DNA from: Paracoccaceae bacterium
Lineage (GTDB): Bacteria > Pseudomonadota > Alphaproteobacteria > Rhodobacterales > Rhodobacteraceae
Assembly: GCA_024304875.1 (NCBI GenBank)
Contig: JAMWZF010000049.1
Span: forward strand, 1-13,357
Reading direction: 5' to 3'
DNA length: 13,357 bases
Made by a program: the position numbers and the translations under genes. Under the pieces are notes generated by a model. The model worked only from the letters and a program-made list of their open reading frames with translations. It did not search any database and was not told the origin of the DNA. Shown piece after piece: positions 1 through 6,497 of this stretch; the stretch's first letter is position 1; each line of letters starts with the position of its first letter.

Positions 1-297
1 CCCCTCGACCATCGACCGCACCCACTCGGCCCCGGCCCGGGTCTTGCCCGCGCCCCGCCCGCCCATCACGACCCAGGACCGCCAGTCGCCCTCCGGAGCG
101 CGCTGATGATCCATCGCCCAGAAGTCGAAGAGATAGGGCAGCGCCCGCAGATCCTCGTCGCTGAGGGCCTCAAGGAACTCCTCCTGCTTCACTCTCGGAG
201 CGGAGGCGATCAAGCTTGCCCCGGATCGAATGTCGGACCGCGACGAAGTCGATTTCTCCCTGGGCAGGGACGCCGGATGTTCGTTTGCGCCAGTCAT
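1..297 (-). CDS. Large terminase / DNA-packaging ATPase (GTA g2-like), C-terminus cut by window edge
   Basis: This is the first 99 residues of the ATP-driven motor that packages DNA into phage or GTA capsids. The Walker A motif GGRGAGKT is at residues 79-86, followed by RAGAEW, and before it lies an FLEALSDEDLRALPYLFDFW segment typical of Rhodobacterales GTA/HK97-type terminases. The Walker B and nuclease parts lie beyond the left edge. I chose ATG at 297 because AGGAG stands 5 nt upstream. A GTG at 192 is the alternative, but it has no good Shine-Dalgarno and would drop an ASLIASAP stretch that I recall from relatives. With the 297 start the gene overlaps the upstream small terminase-like gene by 128 bp in another frame. 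The gene is transcribed away from mltG, and no integrase is seen. GTA rather than prophage is inference from the context. Confidence 0.85.
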   Translation of the reverse strand, partial: MTGANEHPASLPREKSTSSRSDIRSGASLIASAPRVKQEEFLEALSDEDLRALPYLFDFWAMDHQRAPEGDWRSWVVMGGRGAGKTRAGAEWVRSMVEG

Positions 298-538
298 CGT
301 AACTCCTCTGGGTATCGACGGCCTGTCTGAGGACCTTGGCCAGTTCGGTGTGGCCGGACGTGAAGGCCTTGATGGCAGGCTGCTCGCCCTTGCGAATCTC
401 CGCGGCCAACTCGCGGAGGACCGCGATCGAGGTCACGAGCAGCTCCTCCCCGATCCCGATCAGGGACATGAGTTCGGCATCGGCCCCGGGCGGGTCCGAT
501 GCGTCGGCGTCGCGGCCGTCTTGCGTTTCGGTGAACAT
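170..538 (-). CDS. Small terminase-like protein (GTA g1-like)
   Basis: A 122-residue, mostly helical and charged protein directly upstream of the large terminase, in the position of the first GTA structural gene, whose product recognises DNA for packaging. The C-terminal part (DDWRKRTSG, then IDF-AVRHSIRGKLDRLR) resembles the GTA gp1 pattern of a lysine/arginine-rich helix followed by a DF..AR..I...L..LR helix. This is pattern recall, not an alignment. ATG 538 is the first ATG in the frame; its Shine-Dalgarno is weak. TTG at 613 and an internal ATG at 469 are alternatives, and the acidic residues 1-23 look less conserved. The last 43 codons overlap the proposed N-terminus of the terminase. 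Alternative reading: the small terminase of a prophage. Confidence 0.65.
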   Translation of the reverse strand: MFTETQDGRDADASDPPGADAELMSLIGIGEELLVTSIAVLRELAAEIRKGEQPAIKAFTSGHTELAKVLRQAVDTQRSYDDWRKRTSGVPAQGEIDFVAVRHSIRGKLDRLRSESEAGGVP

Positions 539-672
539 GCGGGCTTGCCTGTCGGAACATGCCCCGGTGCAGCAACCGGCTGGCGAGGCAGGGGCGCATC
601 CTAGGCGCACCAAGGCGCCCGATCAACGACCGGGCGCGCCGCGCGCTGCATTAAGCTGTTGGCAATAAAGCT
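539..672 (-). promoter_or_regulatory. Probable GTA/packaging-module control region
   Basis: This is the gap between the mltG stop and the first packaging gene. In GTA systems this is where the cluster promoter and activator site are expected. I see no convincing sigma-70 -35/-10 pair. It holds two inverted repeats: an AT-rich 12-bp palindrome (665-676) and a GC-rich stem-loop (615-637). Read-through from mltG into the module is also possible. Confidence 0.3.
615..637. repeat. GC-rich inverted repeat (7-bp arms, 9-nt loop)
   Basis: The arms GCGCCCG (615-621) and CGGGCGC (631-637) flank the loop ATCAACGAC. There is no T tract on either side, so it is unlikely to be an efficient intrinsic terminator for mltG. 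It lies 77 bp upstream of the proposed start of the small terminase-like gene and may be an operator or part of a leader. Confidence 0.4.
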
Positions 673-676
673 TTAT
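665..676. repeat. AT-rich perfect palindrome at the mltG stop codon
   Basis: ATAAAGCTTTAT is a perfect 12-bp palindrome in otherwise very GC-rich DNA. It contains the mltG stop codon (TTA at 673-675, read as TAA on the minus strand) and stands at the head of the packaging module's upstream region. A protein-binding site is possible but not shown. Confidence 0.45.
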
Positions 677-1851
677 CCGCCGTCCGACGGGGCAGCCTCA
701 TCGGCGGCCTGCCGGGCCTCGATCTCGCGCCAGAGGGCCACGTTGGCGTTGTGGTCGTCGAGGTTGGTCGCAAAGGCGTGTCCGCCAGAGCCGTCCGCGA
801 CGAAGAAGATGTAGTCCGTGCTGTCGGGGTTCAGCGCCGCCCGGATCGCGGCCCGGCCCGGGTTGGCGATCGGCGTCGGGGGCAGACCGTCGATGACGTA
901 GGTATTGTAAGGGGTTTCGGCCCGAAGCTCACTCTGCCGGATGCCCCGGCCCAAGGTGCCCTCACCGTTCGTGATGCCGTAGATGACCGTCGGGTCGGTC
1001 TGCAGGCGCATCCCTTGCTCGAGCCGGTTGACGAAGACACTGGCCACCTGTCCGCGCTCGTCCGGCAGACCCGTTTCCTTCTCGACGATCGAGGCCATGA
1101 TCAGGGCCTCCTGGGGTGTTGCATAGGGCAGCCCCTCGGCCCGCTCGGCCCATTCCTCCTCGAGGATCCGCGCCTGCGCGGCGGCCATCTGGGCCAGCAG
1201 TCCGGCCACCTCGTCGCCCGGCGCGAAGGCGTAGCTGTCCGGCGCGAGCGTCCCCTCGGGCGGGATTTGCTCGACATCCGATTCGAGCAGGTCGAGGCCG
1301 TTCAGGGCCTGCACGATGGTCCAGCTGGTCACGCCCTCGGCCACCGCAACGCGGTACTGGGTGTCCGGCCGCTCCTTCACCTCGCCGTAGGCCGCAGGAG
1401 CCTCCTCCTCGGCGGGGTTGAACTGCGCAAGCTCGACGTAGGACCCGGTCGCGGGGTCCAGCTCGCGCACGTCGATCAGCGTTCGGGTGACGCCGATGCG
1501 ATAGACGACCTCCGTACCGCAGGTGCTGCGCCCGCCGCGGGTGACGATGTCGACGATCTCGGCCATCGAGGCGTTCTCGGGGACCAGAAAGTTGCCCGCC
1601 TTGAGCAGCGCCGTCTTCTCGGCGTAATCCGCGCCAATGCGGAAGATCGTGGGCGAGGTCACCGCCCCCTGTTCCGCCAGATCCTCGCTGACAGCGCGCA
1701 TGTTCGAGCCGCTCTCCACCTGCAGGCAGATCGGCGCGGACAACGGGCCGGCGTTGGTGTATTGCCCGGTGCCCCAGGTCACGACACCGGCCAGAAGGAA
1801 CAGGGCCAGGACGAAGAACGTCAGCGCGTTGCTCGCGATGTGGCGCCACAT
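673..1851 (-). CDS. mltG: Endolytic peptidoglycan transglycosylase MltG
   Basis: A YceG/MltG-family lytic transglycosylase that cleaves nascent glycan strands at the inner membrane and so limits strand length. The 392-residue protein has one N-terminal membrane anchor (about residues 7-28), a LysM-like or linker region, and the catalytic YceG domain. The hallmark ASIVEKETG is at 253-261 and carries the catalytic glutamate (E257 or E259); VFVNRL, GMRLQTDPTVIYG and YNTYVIDGLPPTPIANPG follow. It is about 50 residues longer than E. coli MltG, with extra sequence around residues 110-165 that includes an acidic stretch (EEEAPAAYGE). ATG 1851 is 6 nt past the fabF stop, with AAGG in the end of fabF, so the two are probably co-transcribed. 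The fabF-mltG pair links lipid supply and wall synthesis, as in many proteobacteria. Confidence 0.96.
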   Translation of the reverse strand: MWRHIASNALTFFVLALFLLAGVVTWGTGQYTNAGPLSAPICLQVESGSNMRAVSEDLAEQGAVTSPTIFRIGADYAEKTALLKAGNFLVPENASMAEIVDIVTRGGRSTCGTEVVYRIGVTRTLIDVRELDPATGSYVELAQFNPAEEEAPAAYGEVKERPDTQYRVAVAEGVTSWTIVQALNGLDLLESDVEQIPPEGTLAPDSYAFAPGDEVAGLLAQMAAAQARILEEEWAERAEGLPYATPQEALIMASIVEKETGLPDERGQVASVFVNRLEQGMRLQTDPTVIYGITNGEGTLGRGIRQSELRAETPYNTYVIDGLPPTPIANPGRAAIRAALNPDSTDYIFFVADGSGGHAFATNLDDHNANVALWREIEARQAADEAAPSDGG

Positions 1852-1857
1852 GTCGGC

Positions 1858-3114
1858 TCAGACCTTCCCGAAGAGCACGCTGGCGTTGGTCCCGCCGAAG
1901 CCGAAGGAGTTCGACAGCGCGTAGTCGATCTTTCGCTCCCGCTTGGCATTCGGCGCCAGGTCGATGGGCGTGTCCACCGCCGGATTGTCGAGGTTGATTG
2001 TCGGCGGCGCCACCTGGTCGCGGATCGCGAGAATCGAGAAGATCGCCTCGATCGCGCCGGCCGCACCCAGAAGGTGCCCGGTAGCCGACTTGGTCGAGGA
2101 CATGGTGACATTGGCCGCGTGGTTCCCCAGCAGCCGTTCCACCGCGCCGAGCTCGATGGTGTCGGCCATTGTGCTGGTCCCGTGGGCATTGATGTAGTCG
2201 AGCGCGTCCGGGTCCAGCCCGGCCGACTTCAGCGCCGCCAGCATCGACCGGCGGGCGCCGTCGCCGTCCTCGGACGGCGCGGTGATGTGATAGGCGTCGC
2301 CCGACAGCCCGTAACCGACCACCTCGGCGTAGATCTTCGCGCCGCGGGCCTTGGCGTGCTCGTATTCCTCGAGCACCACCATCCCGGCGCCCTCACCCAT
2401 GACAAAGCCGTCACGGTCGGCGTCGTAGGGGCGGGAGGCCTTGTCCGGCTCGTGCGCGCGCTTGGTCGACAGGGCCTTGCAGGCATTGAAGCCGGCAATC
2501 CCGATCTTGCAGATCGCAGCCTCGGCCCCGCCAGCGATCATCACGTCGGCATCGCCGTACTTGATGAGGCGCATGGCGTCCCCGATGGCGTGGGCGCCTG
2601 TGGAGCAGGCGGTGACGACCGAATGGTTCGGCCCCTTGAAGCCGTAGCGGATGCTGACCTGCCCCGAGATCAGGTTGATCAGCGCGCCGGGCACGAAGAA
2701 GGGCGACACCCGGCGGGGTCCCTTCTCCTCCATCATCACCGCGGTATTGGCGATGGAATTGAGGCCGCCGATGCCGGACCCGATCAGGACGCCGGTGCGC
2801 TCGCGGCTCTCGTCGTCCTCGGGCATCCAGCCCGCGTCCTCGACGGCCTGCAGCGCGGCGGCCATGCCGAACAGGATGAAGGTGTCGACCTTCCGCTGCT
2901 CCTTGGGCTCCATGTAGGTGTCGGCGTGGAACGTCCCGTCCGACCCGTCCCCCATCGGAACCTCGCAGGCATAGGTCGTGGCCAGGCCCTCGGGGTCGAA
3001 GCCGGAGATCGGCTTGCCCCCCGACTTGCCCGCCAGGATGCGGCTCCAGCTTTCCTCGACTCCGTCCGCCAAAGGCGTGACGAGGCCCAGCCCGGTAACT
3101 ACGACACGGCGCAT
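1858..3114 (-). CDS. fabF: 3-oxoacyl-ACP synthase II (KAS II)
   Basis: The elongating condensing enzyme of type II fatty acid synthesis: it joins malonyl-ACP to an acyl-enzyme with loss of CO2. The length of 418 residues is normal for the thiolase-fold family. The Cys-His-His triad is intact: C170 in VVTACSTGAHA, H311 in NAHGTST and H347 in SATGHLLGA, with K342 nearby. The glycine-rich FGFGGTN ends the fold at 404-410. ATG 3114 is preceded by GAGGG in the correct position. It is followed 6 nt later by mltG. Unlike the common fabD-fabG-acpP-fabF order, a plus-strand gene separates it from acpP, so its transcription must start in 3115-3277 or depend on read-through past the acpP terminator. Confidence 0.97.
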   Translation of the reverse strand: MRRVVVTGLGLVTPLADGVEESWSRILAGKSGGKPISGFDPEGLATTYACEVPMGDGSDGTFHADTYMEPKEQRKVDTFILFGMAAALQAVEDAGWMPEDDESRERTGVLIGSGIGGLNSIANTAVMMEEKGPRRVSPFFVPGALINLISGQVSIRYGFKGPNHSVVTACSTGAHAIGDAMRLIKYGDADVMIAGGAEAAICKIGIAGFNACKALSTKRAHEPDKASRPYDADRDGFVMGEGAGMVVLEEYEHAKARGAKIYAEVVGYGLSGDAYHITAPSEDGDGARRSMLAALKSAGLDPDALDYINAHGTSTMADTIELGAVERLLGNHAANVTMSSTKSATGHLLGAAGAIEAIFSILAIRDQVAPPTINLDNPAVDTPIDLAPNAKRERKIDYALSNSFGFGGTNASVLFGKV

Positions 3115-3147
3115 CTTCTGCCCTCACCCTCTCATCTCTTCGAGGAC

Positions 3148-3177
3148 CTGATACCGCAGGGGGAAAGGGCGGGGCAA
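3148..3177 (-). promoter_or_regulatory. Candidate fabF-mltG promoter
   Basis: On the minus strand TTGCCC (3177-3172) and TATCAG (3153-3148) are 18 nt apart, which would start a transcript roughly 25 nt before the fabF ATG. Both boxes are imperfect. The independent argument for a promoter here is that acpP upstream ends in a terminator and an antisense gene lies between them. Confidence 0.3.
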
Positions 3178-3277
3178 GGGCGGCGGGCAGCGATCGGCAA
3201 GGACCCGGCGGCAGCCCGGACCGGGTGAACCCTTCGTTTACCTCGCGCTGTCACACTGGGGCCGGAGGTCTGAATCC

Positions 3278-4219
3278 ATGCGGGGCAGCATACGGCGTTT
3301 CTTGACGGTCGCTCTGACGTGCCTGCCCCTCGCGGCGCAGGCGGACCCCTGCGCTGTCGTCCGCGACCTGCGGGACATCTACAAGACTATGGACACCGCG
3401 CACGCCGCCGGCGGCCGCCTCGGCGCGGAAGACGCGCGCCGTCTCATCGTCGCGGGCGCCGGGATCAGCGCCGACGGCGCAAGTCGCGCGCTGCAGGACA
3501 CCCCGATCGCCGCCCAGGCCGCGGCAGCGGTGCGACCCCTTCGCCAGTTGCAGGCGGCCGGGGTCACCCGCGTGGGCGACCAGGTCGTGCTTTCCGGTCT
3601 CGAAAGGGTCGGCGTCGGCCTCGCCATCACCCGGGCGCAGATGGCGCTGGGGCGGATCGACTGTCCGGCGCCGGACGATCCCGCGCCCCGGGACGGGCCG
3701 TCGCCGCTCTGGGATGCCGCCGTCAACGAGGCGACGCCGGGCCGGATCGCCGCCTACTACGGCGGCGGCGGACTGGCCCTCGGGACCATGATCCTGCTGG
3801 TGATCCTCGCGATCCTGCGGTTCGACCGCATCGGCAGGATGAAGCGGCGACACGCCTGTGCGATCCCGGTGACGCTGGACGACGATCAGGCCGCGATGGC
3901 GCTCGACCTCAGCCGCGAGGGGATCAAGATAGCCGTTCCGGGGGCCGCCGCGCCGCTGGCCGGGCAGGCGCTGACCATTCGCCTGGGCGAGCGCGCGCTG
4001 CGCGCCACGGTCCGGTGGGGCAACGCCCATGTCTTCGGCGCCCTGTTCGACACCCCGCTGGCGGCGGCAGAGCTGACCGAGCTGCTCAGGCTCAGCCAGA
4101 CCAAGCCGCGGATCGACTTTCGTCGGCCCAGGGACCGCGGTGCCGCAGCAGGGCCCGCGGGACAGGACCCCGAAACGAAAGACGGCACCCGAGGGGGTGC
4201 CGCCAAGGTCGCCGGTTGA
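3278..4219 (+). CDS. Membrane-anchored PilZ-like protein, exported N-terminal domain
   Basis: The 313-residue product has four parts. A signal peptide covers residues 1-22 (RRFLTVALTCLPLAAQA). A helical periplasmic region of about 130 residues carries two cysteines (C25, C129) that could form a disulfide. One transmembrane helix spans about 161-181. The cytoplasmic part matches the PilZ fold: R187-MK-R-R191 gives the RxxxR motif and D210-LSRE-G215 gives DxSxxG, the two c-di-GMP contacts. The c-di-GMP binding and the output are inferred from these motifs. ATG 3278 has GGAGG 9 nt upstream. The gene lies on the opposite strand between acpP and fabF, converging on acpP with a 12-nt gap. Its last codons (about 302-308) overlap the acpP terminator, so the GGA-rich tail may be shaped by RNA structure. 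Confidence 0.85.
   Translation: MRGSIRRFLTVALTCLPLAAQADPCAVVRDLRDIYKTMDTAHAAGGRLGAEDARRLIVAGAGISADGASRALQDTPIAAQAAAAVRPLRQLQAAGVTRVGDQVVLSGLERVGVGLAITRAQMALGRIDCPAPDDPAPRDGPSPLWDAAVNEATPGRIAAYYGGGGLALGTMILLVILAILRFDRIGRMKRRHACAIPVTLDDDQAAMALDLSREGIKIAVPGAAAPLAGQALTIRLGERALRATVRWGNAHVFGALFDTPLAAAELTELLRLSQTKPRIDFRRPRDRGAAAGPAGQDPETKDGTRGGAAKVAG
4172..4202 (-). terminator. Rho-independent terminator of acpP, inside the end of the PilZ-like gene
   Basis: Arms CGGCACCC (4183-4190) and GGGTGCCG (4195-4202) form a perfect 8-bp stem with a GAGG loop. Read on the minus strand the stem is followed by TCTTTCGTTTC (4182-4172), a good terminator tail. It begins 29 nt after the acpP stop. On the plus strand no T tract follows, so it acts in one direction only. 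Confidence 0.85.
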
Positions 4220-4231
4220 GGCAGGATGCCG

Positions 4232-4465
4232 TTACTGGGCAGCCTTGATGTACTTGACCGCGTCGCCGAAGGTCTGGATCGTCTCGGCGGCGTCGTCCGG
4301 GATCTCGATGCCGAACTCTTCCTCGAAGGCCATGACCAGCTCGACGGTGTCGAGGCTGTCGGCACCCAGGTCGTCGATGAACGAGGCGCTCTCGGTCACC
4401 TTGTCTTCTTCAACGCTCAGATGCTCCACAACGATCTTGCGCACGCGGTCTTCGACGTCGCTCAT
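4232..4465 (-). CDS. acpP: Acyl carrier protein
   Basis: A 77-residue acidic four-helix carrier that holds growing acyl chains on 4'-phosphopantetheine. The attachment serine is S37 in GADSLDTVELVMAFEEEFGI, the standard family signature. Length and charge are normal. ATG 4465 has GAGGG 6 nt upstream. It lies 174 nt downstream of fabG, with candidate promoters in that gap, and is followed by its own terminator; separate strong expression of acpP is usual. The convergent PilZ-like gene ends 12 nt beyond the stop. Confidence 0.98.
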   Translation of the reverse strand: MSDVEDRVRKIVVEHLSVEEDKVTESASFIDDLGADSLDTVELVMAFEEEFGIEIPDDAAETIQTFGDAVKYIKAAQ

Positions 4466-4502
4466 GTCTTTCCCTCACTTCCAGTCCAGGCCTTGGGCCG
4501 GT

Positions 4503-4532
4503 CTTATACGGCCCTGCTCAGGCCACCAACAA
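4503..4532 (-). promoter_or_regulatory. Candidate proximal acpP promoter
   Basis: On the minus strand TTGTTG (4532-4527) and TATAAG (4508-4503) are 18 nt apart, giving a leader of about 30 nt before the acpP ATG. The -10 box is a good match and the -35 is moderate. Confidence 0.4.
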
Positions 4533-4570
4533 GGACGTCGCCACGACGGGCCGCCCGCTAAGCTGCGAGG

Positions 4571-4598
4571 CCTATATCAGAGATTCCGAGCGACGCAA
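4571..4598 (-). promoter_or_regulatory. Candidate distal acpP promoter
   Basis: On the minus strand TTGCGT (4598-4593) and TATAGG (4576-4571) are 16 nt apart, giving a leader of about 100 nt. It could act with the proximal candidate or be a chance match. Confidence 0.3.
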
Positions 4599-4639
4599 AC
4601 GCTTTCCCCCCGGCCCTCCGGCGGCCCCGCAGAGCCCTG

Positions 4640-5380
4640 TCAGAGCATCGCCATCCCGCCGTTCACATGCAGCGTGGTGCCGGTCACATAGGCCGCCTCG
4701 GGGCTCGCCAGATACAGCACCGCGGCGGCGATTTCCGCCGGCTCGCCCATCCGGGCGGCGGGAATCTGGCCGTTGATCTTGGCCTTCTGGTCGTCGGTCA
4801 GCTTCTCGGTCATGGCGGTCGCGATGAAGCCCGGCGCGACGCAGTTCGCGGTGATCCCGCGGCTCGCGACCTCGTAGGCGATCGACTTGGTCAGGCCCAC
4901 CATCCCGGCCTTGGAGGCGGCGTAGTTCGCCTGCCCCGGATTGCCCGTCGCGCCCACGATGGACGAGATGTTCACGATCCGGCCCCAGCGGGCCTTCATC
5001 ATGCCGCGCATCACGCCCCGGCAGAGGCGCATGGTCGAGGTCAGGTTCACCTCGAGCACGTTGTGCCACTCGTCGTCCGACATCCGCATGAAGATCTGAT
5101 CGCGGGTCACCCCGGCGTTGTTCACCAGGATATCGACGCCGCCCATCGCCTCCACCGCCTGCTTCGGCAGGGCCTCGACAGCCTCGGCATCGCTCAGGTT
5201 GCAGGGCAGCACATGGGCCCGCTCGCCCATCTCGGCCGCCAGGGCCTCCAGCGGCTCCACCCGCGTGCCGGACAGGCCTACCGTGGCCCCCGCACCGTGG
5301 AGCACCTTTGCGATCTCTCCGCCGATCCCGCCCGAAGCGCCGGTCACCAGCGCCGTCTTGCCGCTCAAGTCGAACATCAT
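4640..5380 (-). CDS. fabG: 3-oxoacyl-ACP reductase FabG
   Basis: The NADPH-dependent reductase of the fatty acid elongation cycle, a classical short-chain dehydrogenase of 246 residues. The cofactor motif TGASGGIG is at 13-20 and NNAG at 87-90. The catalytic tetrad is complete: N112, S140, Y153 and K157 (YAASK). PGFIATAM at 183-190 is the usual loop after the active site. Two ATGs stand in tandem (5380 and 5377). The first overlaps the fabD stop as ATGA. AGGAG lies 4 nt before the first and 7 nt before the second, so the second may be the true start. Translational coupling to fabD is likely. Confidence 0.97.
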   Translation of the reverse strand: MMFDLSGKTALVTGASGGIGGEIAKVLHGAGATVGLSGTRVEPLEALAAEMGERAHVLPCNLSDAEAVEALPKQAVEAMGGVDILVNNAGVTRDQIFMRMSDDEWHNVLEVNLTSTMRLCRGVMRGMMKARWGRIVNISSIVGATGNPGQANYAASKAGMVGLTKSIAYEVASRGITANCVAPGFIATAMTEKLTDDQKAKINGQIPAARMGEPAEIAAAVLYLASPEAAYVTGTTLHVNGGMAML

Positions 5381-6324
5381 GCCTCTCCTGCCAGTGCCGC
5401 CGCCGCGGCCTTCACCTCGTCCGCCGTGCCAACCTGGGCCGTGGCGGCCTCGCGCTCGATCCGGCGGATCATGCCGGAGAGGGCCTTGCCCGCCCCGATC
5501 TCCCAGAACTCGGTCACGCCCTGGGCCACCATCCAGCCCACGCTCTCGCGCCAGCGGACCGAACCTGTCACCTGCCTTACCAGAAGATCGCGGATCGTGC
5601 CCACGTCCGACACCGCCTCGGCCCGCACGTTCGCCACCAGCGCCACCGCGGGGGCGGTCATGTCGACCTCGCGCAGAGCCCCGGCCATGACCTCGGCCGC
5701 GGGGGCCATCAGTTCGGAATGGAAGGGCGCGCTGACCGGCAGCAGCATGGCGCGCTTGGCCCCGGCCGCCTTGGCCAGGTCCACTGCCCGCTCGACCGCC
5801 GCCTTGTGGCCCGAGACGACGACCTGCCCGGGGTCGTTGTCGTTCGCCGCCTGGCAGACCTCATCGGCAGAAGACGCCTCGGCCGCGACCTTGCTTGCGC
5901 CCTCGAAATCCAGCCCCAGCAGGGCCGCCATGGCCCCCTGCCCGACCGGCACCGCGTCCTGCATCGCCCGGCCGCGCGTCCGCAGCAGGCGCGCGGTATC
6001 GGCCAGCGTGAAGGTCCCCGCCGCGCAGAGCGCCGAATACTCACCGAGCGAATGGCCGGCCACGAAGTCCGCCGCCGTCACCGCAACGCCCTCCGCCTCC
6101 AGCGCCCGCATCGCGGCCATCGAGGTCGCCATGAGGGCGGGCTGGGCGTTCGCCGTCAGGGTCAGGGTCTCGATGTCCCCCTCCCAGATCAGCCGCGAGA
6201 GGCTCTCGCCCAAGGCCGCATCGACCTCCTCGAAGACGGCCCGCGCCGCCGGATAGGCTTCGGCCAGATCGCGGCCCATGCCGATGGTCTGGGCGCCCTG
6301 CCCCGGAAAGACGAATGCCCGCAT
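5377..6324 (-). CDS. fabD: Malonyl-CoA:ACP transacylase
   Basis: Transfers malonate from CoA to AcpP, committing it to fatty acid synthesis. The 315-residue length is typical. FPGQGAQ is at 6-12, the nucleophile S92 lies in GHSLGEYSA, R117 in RTRGRAMQ binds the malonyl carboxylate, and H202 in SAPFHSELM completes the dyad. ATG 6324 has GGAGGAGG upstream. It is the first gene of the fabD-fabG unit and overlaps fabG by 4 bp. Upstream is a 173-bp region shared with the divergent cytochrome b561 gene. Confidence 0.97.
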   Translation of the reverse strand: MRAFVFPGQGAQTIGMGRDLAEAYPAARAVFEEVDAALGESLSRLIWEGDIETLTLTANAQPALMATSMAAMRALEAEGVAVTAADFVAGHSLGEYSALCAAGTFTLADTARLLRTRGRAMQDAVPVGQGAMAALLGLDFEGASKVAAEASSADEVCQAANDNDPGQVVVSGHKAAVERAVDLAKAAGAKRAMLLPVSAPFHSELMAPAAEVMAGALREVDMTAPAVALVANVRAEAVSDVGTIRDLLVRQVTGSVRWRESVGWMVAQGVTEFWEIGAGKALSGMIRRIEREAATAQVGTADEVKAAAAALAGEA

Positions 6325-6359
6325 GCCGGCCTCCTCCGCGTCATTTCGTGCCGGCCCGG

Positions 6360-6386
6360 CTTAGACAATCCGGGCCCGCGCCACAA
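6360..6386 (-). promoter_or_regulatory. Candidate fabD promoter
   Basis: On the minus strand TTGTGG (6386-6381) and TCTAAG (6365-6360) are 15 nt apart, about 35 nt before the fabD ATG. The spacing is short, so this is a weak candidate. The divergent gene at 6498 must have its own promoter in the same gap; I could not place it. Confidence 0.25.
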
Positions 6387-6497
6387 GGCAGCGGGTCCAG
6401 GCGGTGCGCCTGCACATCCCATCTGCGTCACCGGCCCTTTCCGGCACCCCCGCCGCGCACTAAGCCAGAGGCAACGCTCTCAGCACAGGCCACCCAG

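Noticed and set aside
751..3228. 825-codon open frame on the plus strand across mltG and fabF
   Set aside because: It lies antisense to two clearly recognised genes, is rich in Arg, Gly, Asp and Val as expected from high G/C on the opposite strand, and shows no domain.
4667..6256. 529-codon open frame on the plus strand across fabG and fabD
   Set aside because: It is the reverse strand of two intact enzymes with full active sites; the product is His/Arg/Ala-rich without known motifs.
6315..6497. N-terminal extension of the b561-YceI protein from the ATG at 6315
   Set aside because: It would overlap the fabD start and adds 61 Pro/Arg-rich residues before a normal b561 N-terminus; ATG 6498 fits the family.
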